Below, piece after piece: positions 17,209 through 25,745 of a DNA stretch of 64,000 nucleotides. Location: contig CACEDU010000005.1 of NCBI GenBank assembly GCA_902558435.1, positions 1-64,000 on the forward strand, in the 5' to 3' direction. The notes below the pieces were generated by a model, which had not been told where the DNA came from, did not search any database, and saw only the letters and a list, made by a program, of their open reading frames with translations. Source of the DNA: an uncultured Pelagibacteraceae bacterium. Its GTDB lineage: Bacteria; Pseudomonadota; Alphaproteobacteria; Pelagibacterales; Pelagibacteraceae. Positions within the stretch are counted from its first letter, which is position 1; every line of letters starts with the position of its first letter. The position numbers and the translations under genes were made by a program.

Positions 17209-17754
17209 ATGAAAATTATTTTAAAAAGCTTAATAGTCTTAACTTTATTTTTTAATCCAGTCTTTTCAGCAGATAATAATCATTTAGATAAACTTTTTGA
17301 AAAACTTTTAGAAGATGGCGAAATCTCAGCAAGGGAAACTGAAATGAAAATTTGGGGTATTTGGACAACACATCCAAAAGATCAAAACTTAACCAGTTTA
17401 TTATCTAGAGGAACATCATTTATGAACAGTCAAGAATACCAAAAAGCTGAAGATATATTTACAACTGTTATCGAACTGGATCCAAAATGGGCTGAAGCAT
17501 GGAATAAACGAGCTACAGTTCTTTATTTGATGGGTAAGTATCAAGCGTCACAAGACGACATTGATGAAGTTTTAAAATTAGAAAAAAGACATTTTGGAGC
17601 TTTATCAGGTCAAGGCCTAGTGCAAATGAAATTAAAAAACTATGAAAAAGCTTTAAGCAGCTATGAAAGAGTAAAAAAAATTTATCCATCAATGAGGTCT
17701 CCAAAAATAATGATACCTCAAATAAAGGAACTAATTAAAGATCAATCGGTTTAA
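17209..17754 (+). CDS. Exported tetratricopeptide repeat protein
   Basis: The 181-residue protein has a signal peptide at residues 1 to about 20 (ending VFSA). Two or three TPR units follow, visible as SFMNSQEYQKAEDIFTTVIE, then WAEAWNKRATVLYLMGKYQA and GQGLVQMKLKNYEKALSSYE. It probably acts as a periplasmic protein-protein interaction scaffold. It is spaced 6 bp from pmbA and 1 bp from the histidine phosphatase gene. The binding partner is unknown. Confidence 0.85.
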   Translation: MKIILKSLIVLTLFFNPVFSADNNHLDKLFEKLLEDGEISARETEMKIWGIWTTHPKDQNLTSLLSRGTSFMNSQEYQKAEDIFTTVIELDPKWAEAWNKRATVLYLMGKYQASQDDIDEVLKLEKRHFGALSGQGLVQMKLKNYEKALSSYERVKKIYPSMRSPKIMIPQIKELIKDQSV

Positions 17755-17755
17755 A

Positions 17756-18304
17756 ATGAAAAAATTAATTTTAATTTTTTCAGTTTTATTGTTCCAATTA
17801 AATTATTCATTTGCCAATGATAAAGTTATTGAGTCTTTAAAAGAGGGAGGCAAACTTATATTTATAAGACATGCACTTGCCCCAGGTAGTGGTGATCCAG
17901 AAAATTTTGAATTGCAAAACTGTTCTACTCAAAGAAATTTAAATGAAATAGGAATTCAGCAATCAAAAAAAATTGGATTAATTTTAAAAAAAAATGAGAT
18001 TAAAATTGATAATATTTATTCTAGTGAGTGGTGCAGATGTAAAGATACTGCAAAATATGCTTTTGATGAATTTGAGACATTTGACGCTCTAAATTCATTC
18101 TACGATATAAGATTTGCAGCTAATGAAGATAAACAGATAAAAGATTTTTATGAATTTATAGACAGCATAGATAGTAAAAATAATATTGTATTTGTTACGC
18201 ACTACGTAGTTATTGGGGCAATTTTAAATATTGGAACATCTTCTGGTGAAATAGTTGTGACAGATAAAAACTTGAATATTATTGGATCAATCGATACTTT
18301 ATAA
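17756..18304 (+). CDS. Exported histidine phosphatase family protein
   Basis: The 182-residue protein has an N-terminal signal peptide (to about residue 21, ending FA). The phosphatase motif LIFIRHALAPG follows, where RH holds the phospho-accepting His. A second catalytic His is likely in VFVTHYVVIGAI. The SSEWCRCKDTA segment resembles the SixA/phosphoglycerate-mutase-like group. It would dephosphorylate a small molecule or protein in the periplasm. It belongs to the tldD-pmbA-TPR operon. Confidence 0.85.
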   Translation: MKKLILIFSVLLFQLNYSFANDKVIESLKEGGKLIFIRHALAPGSGDPENFELQNCSTQRNLNEIGIQQSKKIGLILKKNEIKIDNIYSSEWCRCKDTAKYAFDEFETFDALNSFYDIRFAANEDKQIKDFYEFIDSIDSKNNIVFVTHYVVIGAILNIGTSSGEIVVTDKNLNIIGSIDTL

Positions 18305-18316
18305 TATATATAAATT

Positions 18317-18508
18317 ATGAAAACGATCTTTGTTATAGGCTCCAAAAAACATACACTTAAGTACACAAGAAAAATGCCAGAAGGAGAAGTAAAAAAAATG
18401 AAATCATTTGTGACAAACAAGGGTCAAAAATTAGAGAAAACATCTAAATTCAAAATTCTTAAAGTTTCCGAAGAAAAATCTGCAAGAACTTTTAAAATTA
18501 ATTTATAA
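18317..18508 (+). CDS. Small basic hypothetical protein, 63 residues
   Basis: The 63-residue protein is rich in Lys and has no Cys, membrane segment or signal peptide. A hydrophobic start (MKTIFVIGSKKH) is followed by an alternating charged stretch and ends with FKINL. It lies 12 bp after the phosphatase stop and 23 bp before the aminotransferase start, on the same strand. This makes it a plausible operon member. I do not recognise a family. An open frame on the other strand overlaps it, but the plus-strand frame fits the operon better. Confidence 0.55.
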   Translation: MKTIFVIGSKKHTLKYTRKMPEGEVKKMKSFVTNKGQKLEKTSKFKILKVSEEKSARTFKINL

Positions 18509-18531
18509 ATTTTTTTAAAATCAAATAGAAA

Positions 18532-19680
18532 ATGAAGAATTCAAAAAGAAGCAATGTTGATCCCTTTATTGTAATGGATGTAATGGAGTCTGCTAGAATA
18601 GCTGAGAAAAATGGCAAACATATTATACATATGGAAGTAGGGCAGCCAGGTACCCCAGCTCCAAAATTAGCAAAAAAATTTATTACTAAAGAAATATCTA
18701 ATAATAACTTAGGCTATACAGTAACACTTGGACTTCCCGCTTTGAGAGAACGTATTTCCAAGTTATACGGAGATTGGTATAACATTGATTTAAATCCAAA
18801 TAGAGTTGTAATAACCGTAGGTTCATCTGGAGCTTTTATTTTATCTTTTACATCTTTGTTTAATATTGGTGATAGAGTGGGTATAGCAGCACCTGGCTAT
18901 CCTAGTTACCGACAAATTTTAAAATCTCAAGATTTAATTCCAGTAGATATTCAAACTGAAATACAAAATAAATTTCAGCCAGTACCTGAAGATATAAAAA
19001 AAAATAATTTAAATGGTATTCTTGTTGCATCTCCTGCAAATCCTACTGGATCGATGGTTGATAAGGAGACTCTAAAAAATTTAATAAACACTGCACAGGA
19101 AAATAATGTTAGCTTTATAAGTGATGAAATATACCACGGTATTCAATATGAAAATAATCCCACAACAGCGTTAGAAATAACAGACAAATGTTATGTTATA
19201 AATTCTTTTTCTAAATATTTTTCAATGACAGGTTGGCGAATAGGTTGGATGATTGTTCCAGAAGATCATGTGAGACAAGTAGAAAGATTATCACAAAATT
19301 TATTTATATGTCCACCACATGTAAGCCAATTGACAGCGTTATCAGCAATGGACGCTAATATTGAATTAAATGAAAATGTAAATGTTTATAAAAAAAATAG
19401 AGAAATACTTTTAGAAGAATTACCTAAAGCTGGATTAGGAAAATTTTCTCCTCCTGATGGTGCATTTTATATTTATGTTGATATTTCTAAATACTCCAAT
19501 GATAGTCTCAATTTTTGTAAGGAAGTTTTAAATAAAGCTGGAGTTGCCATAACTCCTGGATTAGATTTTGATCAAAAAAGAGGTAATTCCACGATAAGAT
19601 TTTCTTACGCTAGAAGCACCGATGATATTGTTGAGGGCATGAAAAGAATTAACTTATTCATGAATGAAAATTATTTGTAA
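18532..19680 (+). CDS. Pyridoxal-phosphate aminotransferase, class I/II
   Basis: The 382-residue fold-type I aminotransferase has NPTG at residues 170-173, Asp198 and Tyr201 for cofactor binding, and the Schiff-base Lys228 in SFSKYFSMTGWRIGW. Arg near the C-terminus (STIRFSYARS) would bind the substrate carboxylate. Related proteins act on aspartate, alanine or aromatic amino acids; the exact substrate is not clear. The N-terminus (RSNVDPFIVMDVMESA) fits the arginine/pyruvate- and aspartate-type subgroup common in alphaproteobacteria. Confidence 0.9.
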   Translation: MKNSKRSNVDPFIVMDVMESARIAEKNGKHIIHMEVGQPGTPAPKLAKKFITKEISNNNLGYTVTLGLPALRERISKLYGDWYNIDLNPNRVVITVGSSGAFILSFTSLFNIGDRVGIAAPGYPSYRQILKSQDLIPVDIQTEIQNKFQPVPEDIKKNNLNGILVASPANPTGSMVDKETLKNLINTAQENNVSFISDEIYHGIQYENNPTTALEITDKCYVINSFSKYFSMTGWRIGWMIVPEDHVRQVERLSQNLFICPPHVSQLTALSAMDANIELNENVNVYKKNREILLEELPKAGLGKFSPPDGAFYIYVDISKYSNDSLNFCKEVLNKAGVAITPGLDFDQKRGNSTIRFSYARSTDDIVEGMKRINLFMNENYL

Positions 19681-19685
19681 GTAAC

Positions 19686-20252
19686 ATGAGAAAAATAATT
19701 ATATTTTTTTTAATTTGTTTATCTTTTAATTTACAATATTCTTCATCAATGGCATATGAAGAAGCTCCATATAATGTAGTTCATTCAACTGATACTTATG
19801 AGATAAGACACTATAAAGATAGGTTGGTGGTTGAAGTAGTTAATAAAAATAACGATAACAGTTTTAGAAAACTCTTTAGGTACATTTCAGGACAAAACAA
19901 TAAATCTGAGGAAATTAAAATGACAGTTCCAGTAACTCAAGGTGAAAAAGATAAAGGTTATTATATGCAATTCTATTTACCATCTAAATTTACAAAAGAT
20001 AATGCTCCTCTTCCAAATAACCCAGATATAAAAATTTCAACAATTAAAGAAGGTCATTTTGCAGTTATTCAGTATTCAGGTAGAGCATCTGATAATAATT
20101 TTTTAAAACACAGAGATATTCTGAATCAAAAGCTTCTTGAAGATAATATAAATATTAACGGACCTGCAATAAGAGCGACGTATAATGGTCCCTTTACATT
20201 ACCTATGATGAGAAGAAATGAAGTAATGTTTAAAGTCTCTTGGAATAAATAA
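19686..20252 (+). CDS. SOUL heme-binding family protein, exported
   Basis: The 188-residue protein has a signal peptide (residues 1 to about 23). The SOUL domain that follows shows EEAPYNVVHSTDTYEIRHY, KMTVPVTQ and the C-terminal MMRRNEVMFKVSW. Relatives bind heme or tetrapyrrole weakly, and the function in bacteria is not well defined. It follows the aminotransferase by 5 bp. Confidence 0.88.
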   Translation: MRKIIIFFLICLSFNLQYSSSMAYEEAPYNVVHSTDTYEIRHYKDRLVVEVVNKNNDNSFRKLFRYISGQNNKSEEIKMTVPVTQGEKDKGYYMQFYLPSKFTKDNAPLPNNPDIKISTIKEGHFAVIQYSGRASDNNFLKHRDILNQKLLEDNININGPAIRATYNGPFTLPMMRRNEVMFKVSWNK

Positions 20253-20328
20253 TTTCTAAAAACCTTTTTGTCATATCGTATAAAAACAATATTTATGTTT
20301 TATCGTCTCTTAATCAGAAAGGTAATGT

Positions 20329-20730
20329 ATGAAAAAAATAATAATCACTCTATTTGCAATATTTGTTATAAATAATTCAGTTTTAGCTGATGGACATGTA
20401 AAGAGAATTATATCTACAAGTCAAACTGGAATGGGTAACGATATAGTATATCCTTCAGGCAAAGCAAAGATAACTGCTTTTGAGTTTAATGTTCCCGTTG
20501 GAGGTCCAGTTGTTCCTCATACCCACTCTTTTCCGGTATTAATAATGATTCAGCAAGGAGAGATTGAACTTACCCAAGGCGGTAAAAGTTATATCTATAA
20601 AGCTGGAGATGCATTCGTAGAGGATGTAGGTGTAGTCCATGAATCAAAAAATATTGGAGATGTTCCTGTTAAAGCGATTGTTGTTGCAATGGGAGTTGAA
20701 GGTCAAAAAATCATGACACCAGTAAAATAA
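20329..20730 (+). CDS. Exported cupin-domain protein
   Basis: The 133-residue protein has a signal peptide (to about residue 20, ending LADG) and one cupin barrel. Metal-ligand positions are visible in VVPHTHSFPVL and later VVHESKNIG. GDAFVEDVGVVHE is the second cupin motif. It is a small periplasmic protein of unknown substrate. It is preceded by 76 bp that contain a possible promoter (TTGTCA at 20268 and an AT-rich -10 about 16 bases on), and it is followed by a strong bidirectional terminator. Confidence 0.85.
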   Translation: MKKIIITLFAIFVINNSVLADGHVKRIISTSQTGMGNDIVYPSGKAKITAFEFNVPVGGPVVPHTHSFPVLIMIQQGEIELTQGGKSYIYKAGDAFVEDVGVVHESKNIGDVPVKAIVVAMGVEGQKIMTPVK

Positions 20731-20740
20731 TAAGAAAAAA

Positions 20741-20772
20741 ATATGGGGCATATAAATATGATTGCCCCATAT
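20741..20772. terminator. Bidirectional terminator
   Basis: ATATGGGGCA at 20741-20750 pairs exactly with TGCCCCATAT at 20763-20772 (10 bp, 12-base loop), with an A run before it and a T-rich stretch after. It lies between convergent genes (cupin and the small basic protein), so it can end transcription from both sides. Confidence 0.85.
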
Positions 20773-20785
20773 CTCATTCTTTAAG

Positions 20786-20977
20786 CTAAAACTTTTTAGA
20801 TTCTTTTTTTAAATGACCTAATGTTTCTCCTGAATTTTTTCCAGATTTGATAACGTATCCACTTGTGCCATTTGCATTAGTTTCTACAGTTTTCAAGTTT
20901 CGAAACATAAGTTGATTTAGCCTAGCGTTCTTTGAGCCTCGGCTAAACGAACTTAACACTCTGTGCATTCTTTTCAT
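20786..20977 (-). CDS. Small basic protein of unknown function
   Basis: From ATG 20977 the frame gives 63 residues, very basic and without Cys or membrane segments (MKRMHRVLSSFSRGSKNAR at the N-terminus, LGHLKKESKKF at the end). This start has the best ribosome binding site in the area: AAGGAG at 20988-20983, five bases before ATG. The same frame is open up to an ATG at 21061, which would give 91 residues but has no visible ribosome site, and the added part is occupied by two strong hairpins. I therefore prefer the short form. Charge suggests nucleic-acid or ribosome binding, which is a guess. Confidence 0.6.
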   Translation of the reverse strand: MKRMHRVLSSFSRGSKNARLNQLMFRNLKTVETNANGTSGYVIKSGKNSGETLGHLKKESKKF

Positions 20978-21014
20978 ACACTCTCCTTGTTTGTTTTTCC
21001 AAAACTCGCTTTTA

Positions 21015-21058
21015 ACCGATGCGATATCGGTCTCTTTTTTACCATGAGATATGGTAAA
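21015..21058 (-). promoter_or_regulatory. Tandem hairpin leader ahead of the small basic protein
   Basis: On the minus strand, TTTACCAT-ATCTC-ATGGTAAA (21058-21038, 8-bp stem) is followed by ACCGAT-ATCGC-ATCGGT (21031-21015, 6-bp stem). The two share the core ACC(G)ATATC-x-CAT(C)GGT. The second has one extra G-C pair and a single loop change, as if copies of one RNA element. They precede the AAGGAG ribosome site of the 63-residue gene by about 27 bases. The role as an RNA leader is inference. Confidence 0.5.
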
Positions 21059-21149
21059 CATAATTTATCATTCTAGAAAATTGATTTCAAATTATTAAAA
21101 AAAATAAAAGATCAAAATGGGTTTTATTAATTATATTTATCAACAAAAT

Positions 21150-22304
21150 TTAATTAGAATTAAATTGGATCCATTTACTATTATTCTTACTTGACTTAAT
21201 AACGTTTTCTATAAACTTCATTCCATCAATTCCATCATCAATTGTAGGATAACAATTATTTGACTTATCATATTCTTGTCTATCAATATTAGCTGATAGC
21301 TCTTTGTAAACATCACTATAAATATTAGCAAAACCTTCTAAATAACCTTCTGGATGACCTTGGGGAATTCTTGTTACATTTTTAGCTTCATCACTAGTAA
21401 TATTGCTTCCTCTTGTAATGTTTTGAGCAGGGCTACCAAATTTAGTATAACTCAAGTAATTTGGATCTTCTTGTCTCCACTCAATTCCAGCATTTTCTCC
21501 ATATATTCTAATTTTAAGATTATTTTCATTTCCAACTGCCACTTGGCTTGACCATATTGATCCTTTTGCACCCCCTTTAAATCTTAGCATTATTTGGGCA
21601 TTATCATCTACTTTTCTCCCTTCAACAAATGTATGAATATCAGCTGAAATTTCATCTACCTCCAATCCAGTTATAAACCTAATCAAATTATAAGCATGAG
21701 TTCCAATATCTCCTATACAACCACCAGCGCCAGATCTTTTGGGATCAGTTCTCCATTCGGCTTGCTTTAATCCACTATCCTCTGCTTTTGTTGTTAACCA
21801 ATCTTGTGGATATTCAGCTTGAATAATTCTTAAAGAACCCAAGTCCCCTTTTTGAACTAAAGATCTTGCATGTCGAACCATAGGATATCCAGTGTAATTA
21901 TGTGTCAAAGCAAATATTAATTTTTTGCTTTCAATTACCTTTTTAAGATCTATTGCTTCCTTACTAGACATACCAATTGGTTTATCGCAAATAATATGTA
22001 TCCCATTTTCTGCAAAAATTTTTGCAATAGGTACATGTAAATGATTTGGAGTTACTATTGAAACTACATCAATACCATCTGTTCTAGTTGACTCTTTTTC
22101 AGCCATCTCTTGATAGGTTTTATAGATTCTATCATTTTCTAGACCAAGATTTTTTCCAGTTTCTTTTGAATTTTCAAAGTCAGATGAAAATGATCCAGCA
22201 ACTAATTCATAATACCCATCAAGTCTTAAAGCTATTCTGTGGACACTTCCAATAAAAGCATCTTTACCACCACCAACCATACCGATGCGTATTTTTCTAT
22301 TCAT
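21150..22304 (-). CDS. Gfo/Idh/MocA-family dehydrogenase
   Basis: The 384-residue NAD(P)-dependent oxidoreductase has a Rossmann start (IRIGMVGGGKDAFIGSVHRI), the SIVTPNHLHVPIA strand, the catalytic-lysine motif CDKPIG and the active-site block GGCIGDIGTHAYNLIRFITG. Family members oxidise or reduce sugars, polyols and their derivatives. It overlaps the stop of no other gene on its right except by one base with the isomerase/epimerase gene (start 22304), so the two are co-translated. The pair is divergent from the sugar/polyol ABC operon and probably handles the same substrate. Confidence 0.88.
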   Translation of the reverse strand: MNRKIRIGMVGGGKDAFIGSVHRIALRLDGYYELVAGSFSSDFENSKETGKNLGLENDRIYKTYQEMAEKESTRTDGIDVVSIVTPNHLHVPIAKIFAENGIHIICDKPIGMSSKEAIDLKKVIESKKLIFALTHNYTGYPMVRHARSLVQKGDLGSLRIIQAEYPQDWLTTKAEDSGLKQAEWRTDPKRSGAGGCIGDIGTHAYNLIRFITGLEVDEISADIHTFVEGRKVDDNAQIMLRFKGGAKGSIWSSQVAVGNENNLKIRIYGENAGIEWRQEDPNYLSYTKFGSPAQNITRGSNITSDEAKNVTRIPQGHPEGYLEGFANIYSDVYKELSANIDRQEYDKSNNCYPTIDDGIDGMKFIENVIKSSKNNSKWIQFNSN

Positions 22305-23359
22305 TAATTAATGCCAAGCATTTTTTTGTTTGCTTCATGGTCAGCTCCACTACCTGCAAAATCATCAAAAGCTTTTTCTGTTGTATTAATTATATGATTT
22401 TTAATAAATTCTGCTCCCTCTCTTGCTCCATCTTCTGGGTGTTTAAGGCAGCATTCCCATTCAAGAACTGCCCAACCATCATAATCATATGAAGTTAGTT
22501 TTGAAAATATAGATTTAAAATCAACTTGTCCATCACCAAGCGATCTAAATCTACCAGCTCTATTTACCCATGATTGAAATCCACCGTACACTCCTTGTTT
22601 TCCAGATGGATTTAATTCTGCATCTTTAACGTGAAACATTTTTATCTTCTCATGATAAATGTCAATATGAGCTAAATAATCCAGATGCTGTAGAACATAA
22701 TGACTTGGATCAAAAAGCATATTACATCTTTTGTGATTACCAACTCTTTCTAAAAACATTTCAAAAGTTACACCATCATGAAGATCCTCACCTGGATGTA
22801 TTTCATAGCATAAATCAACCCCATTATTATCAAAGTGATCAAGAATGGGCTTCCATCTTTTTGATAGTTCATCAAATGCATTTTCAATTAACCCTTCAGG
22901 TCTTTGAGGCCAAGGGTAAACATAAGGCCAAGCAAGTGCTCCTGAAAAAGTTACATGTTTATCTATTCCTAGACTGTTTGATGCTTTTCCAGCCATCATT
23001 AATTGGTTTACAGCCCATTCTTGTCTTGCTTTGGGATTTCCTCTTACTTCAGGTGCAGCAAAACCATCAAAGGCAGTGTCATAAGCAGGATGTACTGCAA
23101 CAAGTTGACCTTGTAGGTGAGTTGATAATTCTGTAATTTCTAAATTGTGTGATTTAGCAATTCCTTTAATCTCATCACAATAATCTTTACTTTCAGATGC
23201 TTTTTTTAAATCAATTAATCTACCGTCCCAACTTGGAATTTGTATACCTTTGTAACCAAGAGATGATGCCCATTTACAAATATTATCTAAAGAATTAAAC
23301 GGTGCATCTTCGCCTACAAATTGTGCTAGGAAAATTGCAGGACCTTTTATTTTGTTCAT
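22304..23359 (-). CDS. TIM-barrel sugar isomerase/epimerase (AP endonuclease 2 fold)
   Basis: The 351-residue xylose-isomerase-like barrel has likely metal ligands in CYEIHPGEDL, MLFDPSHYVLQ, MFHVKDAEL and VLEWECC. Relatives isomerise or epimerise free or keto sugars, or cleave 3-keto-glycosides when paired with a Gfo/Idh enzyme. It is the first gene of a two-gene minus-strand operon with the dehydrogenase and faces the ABC transporter operon across 116 bp. A GGGG-rich ribosome site (complement of ccccttt at about 23365) precedes the start. Confidence 0.86.
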   Translation of the reverse strand: MNKIKGPAIFLAQFVGEDAPFNSLDNICKWASSLGYKGIQIPSWDGRLIDLKKASESKDYCDEIKGIAKSHNLEITELSTHLQGQLVAVHPAYDTAFDGFAAPEVRGNPKARQEWAVNQLMMAGKASNSLGIDKHVTFSGALAWPYVYPWPQRPEGLIENAFDELSKRWKPILDHFDNNGVDLCYEIHPGEDLHDGVTFEMFLERVGNHKRCNMLFDPSHYVLQHLDYLAHIDIYHEKIKMFHVKDAELNPSGKQGVYGGFQSWVNRAGRFRSLGDGQVDFKSIFSKLTSYDYDGWAVLEWECCLKHPEDGAREGAEFIKNHIINTTEKAFDDFAGSGADHEANKKMLGIN

Positions 23360-23475
23360 AATTCCCCTTTCTATTTAAATTTTTACCCAACTATTTTTTA
23401 CAAAAAAAATACTAGCAGGCACAAGTCTTCTTGGATAGACTATTATTAAGAATAATTAAATTAATAGGAGATAAA

Positions 23476-24780
23476 ATGAAAAAAATAATGATTTTATTGT
23501 TTGTTTCTCTATTTACTTTTTCTGCAAATTCAAATGCTAAGTCAATAACATTAGGATGGGCCGCTTGGGACCCTGCTAATGCATTACAAGAACTTACAAA
23601 AGAGTTTACAGCAGAGACAGGAATAGATGTTAACTTCGAATTCGTACCATGGCCTAATTTTGCTGATCGTATGTTGAACGAACTTAACAACAAAGGTAAA
23701 ACTTTTGACTTGTTAATTGGTGACTCACAATGGATCGGTGCTGGTGCAGTGTATGGACACTACGTAAAATTGAATGACTTTTTTGATAAAGAAGGAATTT
23801 CAATGAACGATTTCTCACCTGCAACAGTTTATGCGTATTCAACATGGCCAAAAGGAAGTGAAAACTATTATGCACTACCAGCTATGGGAGATGCATTAGC
23901 ATGGGCTTATAGAAAAGACTGGTTTGATAGACCTGAGCTTAAATCTGAATTCAAAAAGAAACATGGTTATGATTTAGGTGTACCTGCTAGTTGGGATCAG
24001 CTATATGACATGTGTACTTTTTTCCAAGGAAGAGAAATTGATGGTCAAAAAAGATATGGTGCTGCTATAAATACAGAGCGTGGATCTGAAGGTATTACAA
24101 TGGGTGTAACTGCTGCTATGTATGCATGGGGTATGGAGTATGAAAATCCAAATAAACCGTACGATATGGAAGGTTATTTCAATTCTCCGCAAGCAGTAGA
24201 AGCTGTAGAGTTCTATAGAAAATTATATGAGGACTGTGCTCCTCCTGGACACTCTGATGCTTATATGGTAGCAAATTTAGATGCATATAAATCAGGACAA
24301 GTAGCATTCCAAATGAACTGGTATGCTTTTTGGCCAGGTGTTTCTAAAGAAGATAGCGACGGAAGAGTTAGTGGTTTCTTTGCAAATCCAAAACAAAACG
24401 TAGCTGCTGCAACATTAGGTGGACAAGGTATATCTGTTGTTAAATATTCAGATAAACAAGATCTTGCATTAGAATATATTAAATGGTTTGCAAGACCAGA
24501 TGTACAGCAAAAATGGTGGGATTTAGGCGGATATTCATGTCATAATGATGTATTAAATTCACCATCGTTCCCTACATCTACAGTTTATGCACAAGGTTTC
24601 TTGGACTCAATGGGAATTGTCAAAGATTTTTGGCAAGAACCAACATTTGTTGAGTTAATGTTACCTATGCAGGAAGCTATTCATGATTACGTTGTTAATG
24701 GAAAAGGAACTGCTAAAGGCGCTCTAGATAAAATTATCGAAGAGTGGGTTGAAGTATTTGAAGCAGACGGAAAACTTTAA
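23476..24780 (+). CDS. Sugar/polyol ABC transporter binding protein
   Basis: The 434-residue protein is a family-1 extracellular solute-binding protein (MalE/UgpB class), with a signal peptide ending near residue 20 (SNAKS). The ATG at 23476 is chosen because TAGGAG lies 5 bases before it and the signal peptide begins there; an upstream in-frame TTG at 23431 has no support. Aromatic-rich stretches such as MNWYAFWPGV and GDSQWIGAG are typical of sugar pockets. It is the first gene of the operon and is followed by a terminator-like hairpin before the permeases. Confidence 0.92.
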   Translation: MKKIMILLFVSLFTFSANSNAKSITLGWAAWDPANALQELTKEFTAETGIDVNFEFVPWPNFADRMLNELNNKGKTFDLLIGDSQWIGAGAVYGHYVKLNDFFDKEGISMNDFSPATVYAYSTWPKGSENYYALPAMGDALAWAYRKDWFDRPELKSEFKKKHGYDLGVPASWDQLYDMCTFFQGREIDGQKRYGAAINTERGSEGITMGVTAAMYAWGMEYENPNKPYDMEGYFNSPQAVEAVEFYRKLYEDCAPPGHSDAYMVANLDAYKSGQVAFQMNWYAFWPGVSKEDSDGRVSGFFANPKQNVAAATLGGQGISVVKYSDKQDLALEYIKWFARPDVQQKWWDLGGYSCHNDVLNSPSFPTSTVYAQGFLDSMGIVKDFWQEPTFVELMLPMQEAIHDYVVNGKGTAKGALDKIIEEWVEVFEADGKL

Positions 24781-24800
24781 CATTAATATTTAAAAATATA

Positions 24801-24834
24801 AAAAAAAAGGGGGGTAATATCTCCCCTTTTTTTT
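24801..24834 (+). terminator. Terminator-like hairpin after the sugar SBP gene
   Basis: An A8-G4 arm (24801-24812) pairs with a C4-T8 arm (24823-24834), giving a 12-bp stem ending in a T run. It sits 20 bp after the binding-protein stop and 11 bp before the first permease start. It probably reduces read-through into the permease genes. Confidence 0.82.
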
Positions 24835-24845
24835 AAAAAAATCAT

Positions 24846-25745
24846 ATGAACGTTAAAAAAAAATTTAAAGGACTTTCTGATAAGGCTGTAGCATGGCTTT
24901 TTATTGGACCATCTGTCTTTCTTTTATTGGCGATAAATATTTATCCTTTGATTTATGCAATCAGAATGTCTTTTACAAATTTTTACGCAAATAAAATTGG
25001 GAGAGAACCACAGTTTGTCGGTTTAAAAAATTATATAAAAGTTCTCAATAAAGAGGCTATATGGGAAAAAATGCAGGTTACTGCAAACTTTATGTTTTGG
25101 ACTTTGTTAATTCAGGCAGTAATTGGATTAGGTTTGGCTTTATTATTAAACAGGAAATTTAAAGGTAATGAATTATTAACCACACTAATAGTATTACCAA
25201 TGATGTTATCGCCTGCTGTTGTGGGTGTTTTTTGGACTTATCTTTATAATCCTCAAGTAGGTTTATTTAATTATGTAGTAAACTTTTTTTACGATTTTGG
25301 AAGTTTTGATATGATTGGTTCAAGTGAACTCGCACCTTGGTCGATTGTTATAGTTGATACTTGGATGTGGACACCTTTTACAATGTTGATTTGTTTAGCT
25401 GGTCTAAGATCAGTTCCAAATTATTTATATGAGGCTGCTGAAGTTGATAGAGCTAGTAAATGGCAACAATTTATATACATCACACTACCATCTGTATTAC
25501 CATTTTTATTATTGGCATTGTTATTTAGAGGGATTGAGAATTTCAAAATGTTCGACATGGTCGTTGAACTTACATCTGGTGGCCCTGGTTCAGCTACAGA
25601 GCTCGCCTCAATCAATTTAAAAAGAGAAGCATTTGAAAAATGGAAAACCGGTTACAGTTCAGCTTTTGCTGTCATTTTATTTGTAACTATTTTTGGTTTT
25701 GGAAATGTTTATGTAAAAGTAATGAATAAAATAAAGGAACGCTGA
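24846..25745 (+). CDS. Sugar/polyol ABC transporter permease 1
   Basis: The 299-residue MalF/UgpA-type permease has about six membrane segments. Its EAA docking loop reads YEAAEVDRASKWQQFIYITLP near residue 195. It forms the inner-membrane channel with the next gene, which overlaps it by one base. The substrate is not defined by sequence; the neighbouring dhaK/dhaL and dehydrogenase genes point to a small polyol, ketose or glycoside. Confidence 0.92.
   Translation: MNVKKKFKGLSDKAVAWLFIGPSVFLLLAINIYPLIYAIRMSFTNFYANKIGREPQFVGLKNYIKVLNKEAIWEKMQVTANFMFWTLLIQAVIGLGLALLLNRKFKGNELLTTLIVLPMMLSPAVVGVFWTYLYNPQVGLFNYVVNFFYDFGSFDMIGSSELAPWSIVIVDTWMWTPFTMLICLAGLRSVPNYLYEAAEVDRASKWQQFIYITLPSVLPFLLLALLFRGIENFKMFDMVVELTSGGPGSATELASINLKREAFEKWKTGYSSAFAVILFVTIFGFGNVYVKVMNKIKER

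Noticed and set aside
22705..23136. 143-residue frame opposite the isomerase/epimerase gene
   Set aside because: His/Gln/Leu-rich product typical of an antisense shadow; the minus-strand gene has clear metal motifs.
23431..23475. TTG start for the sugar-binding protein
   Set aside because: It would put 15 residues ahead of a normal signal peptide; the ATG at 23476 has a good ribosome site.
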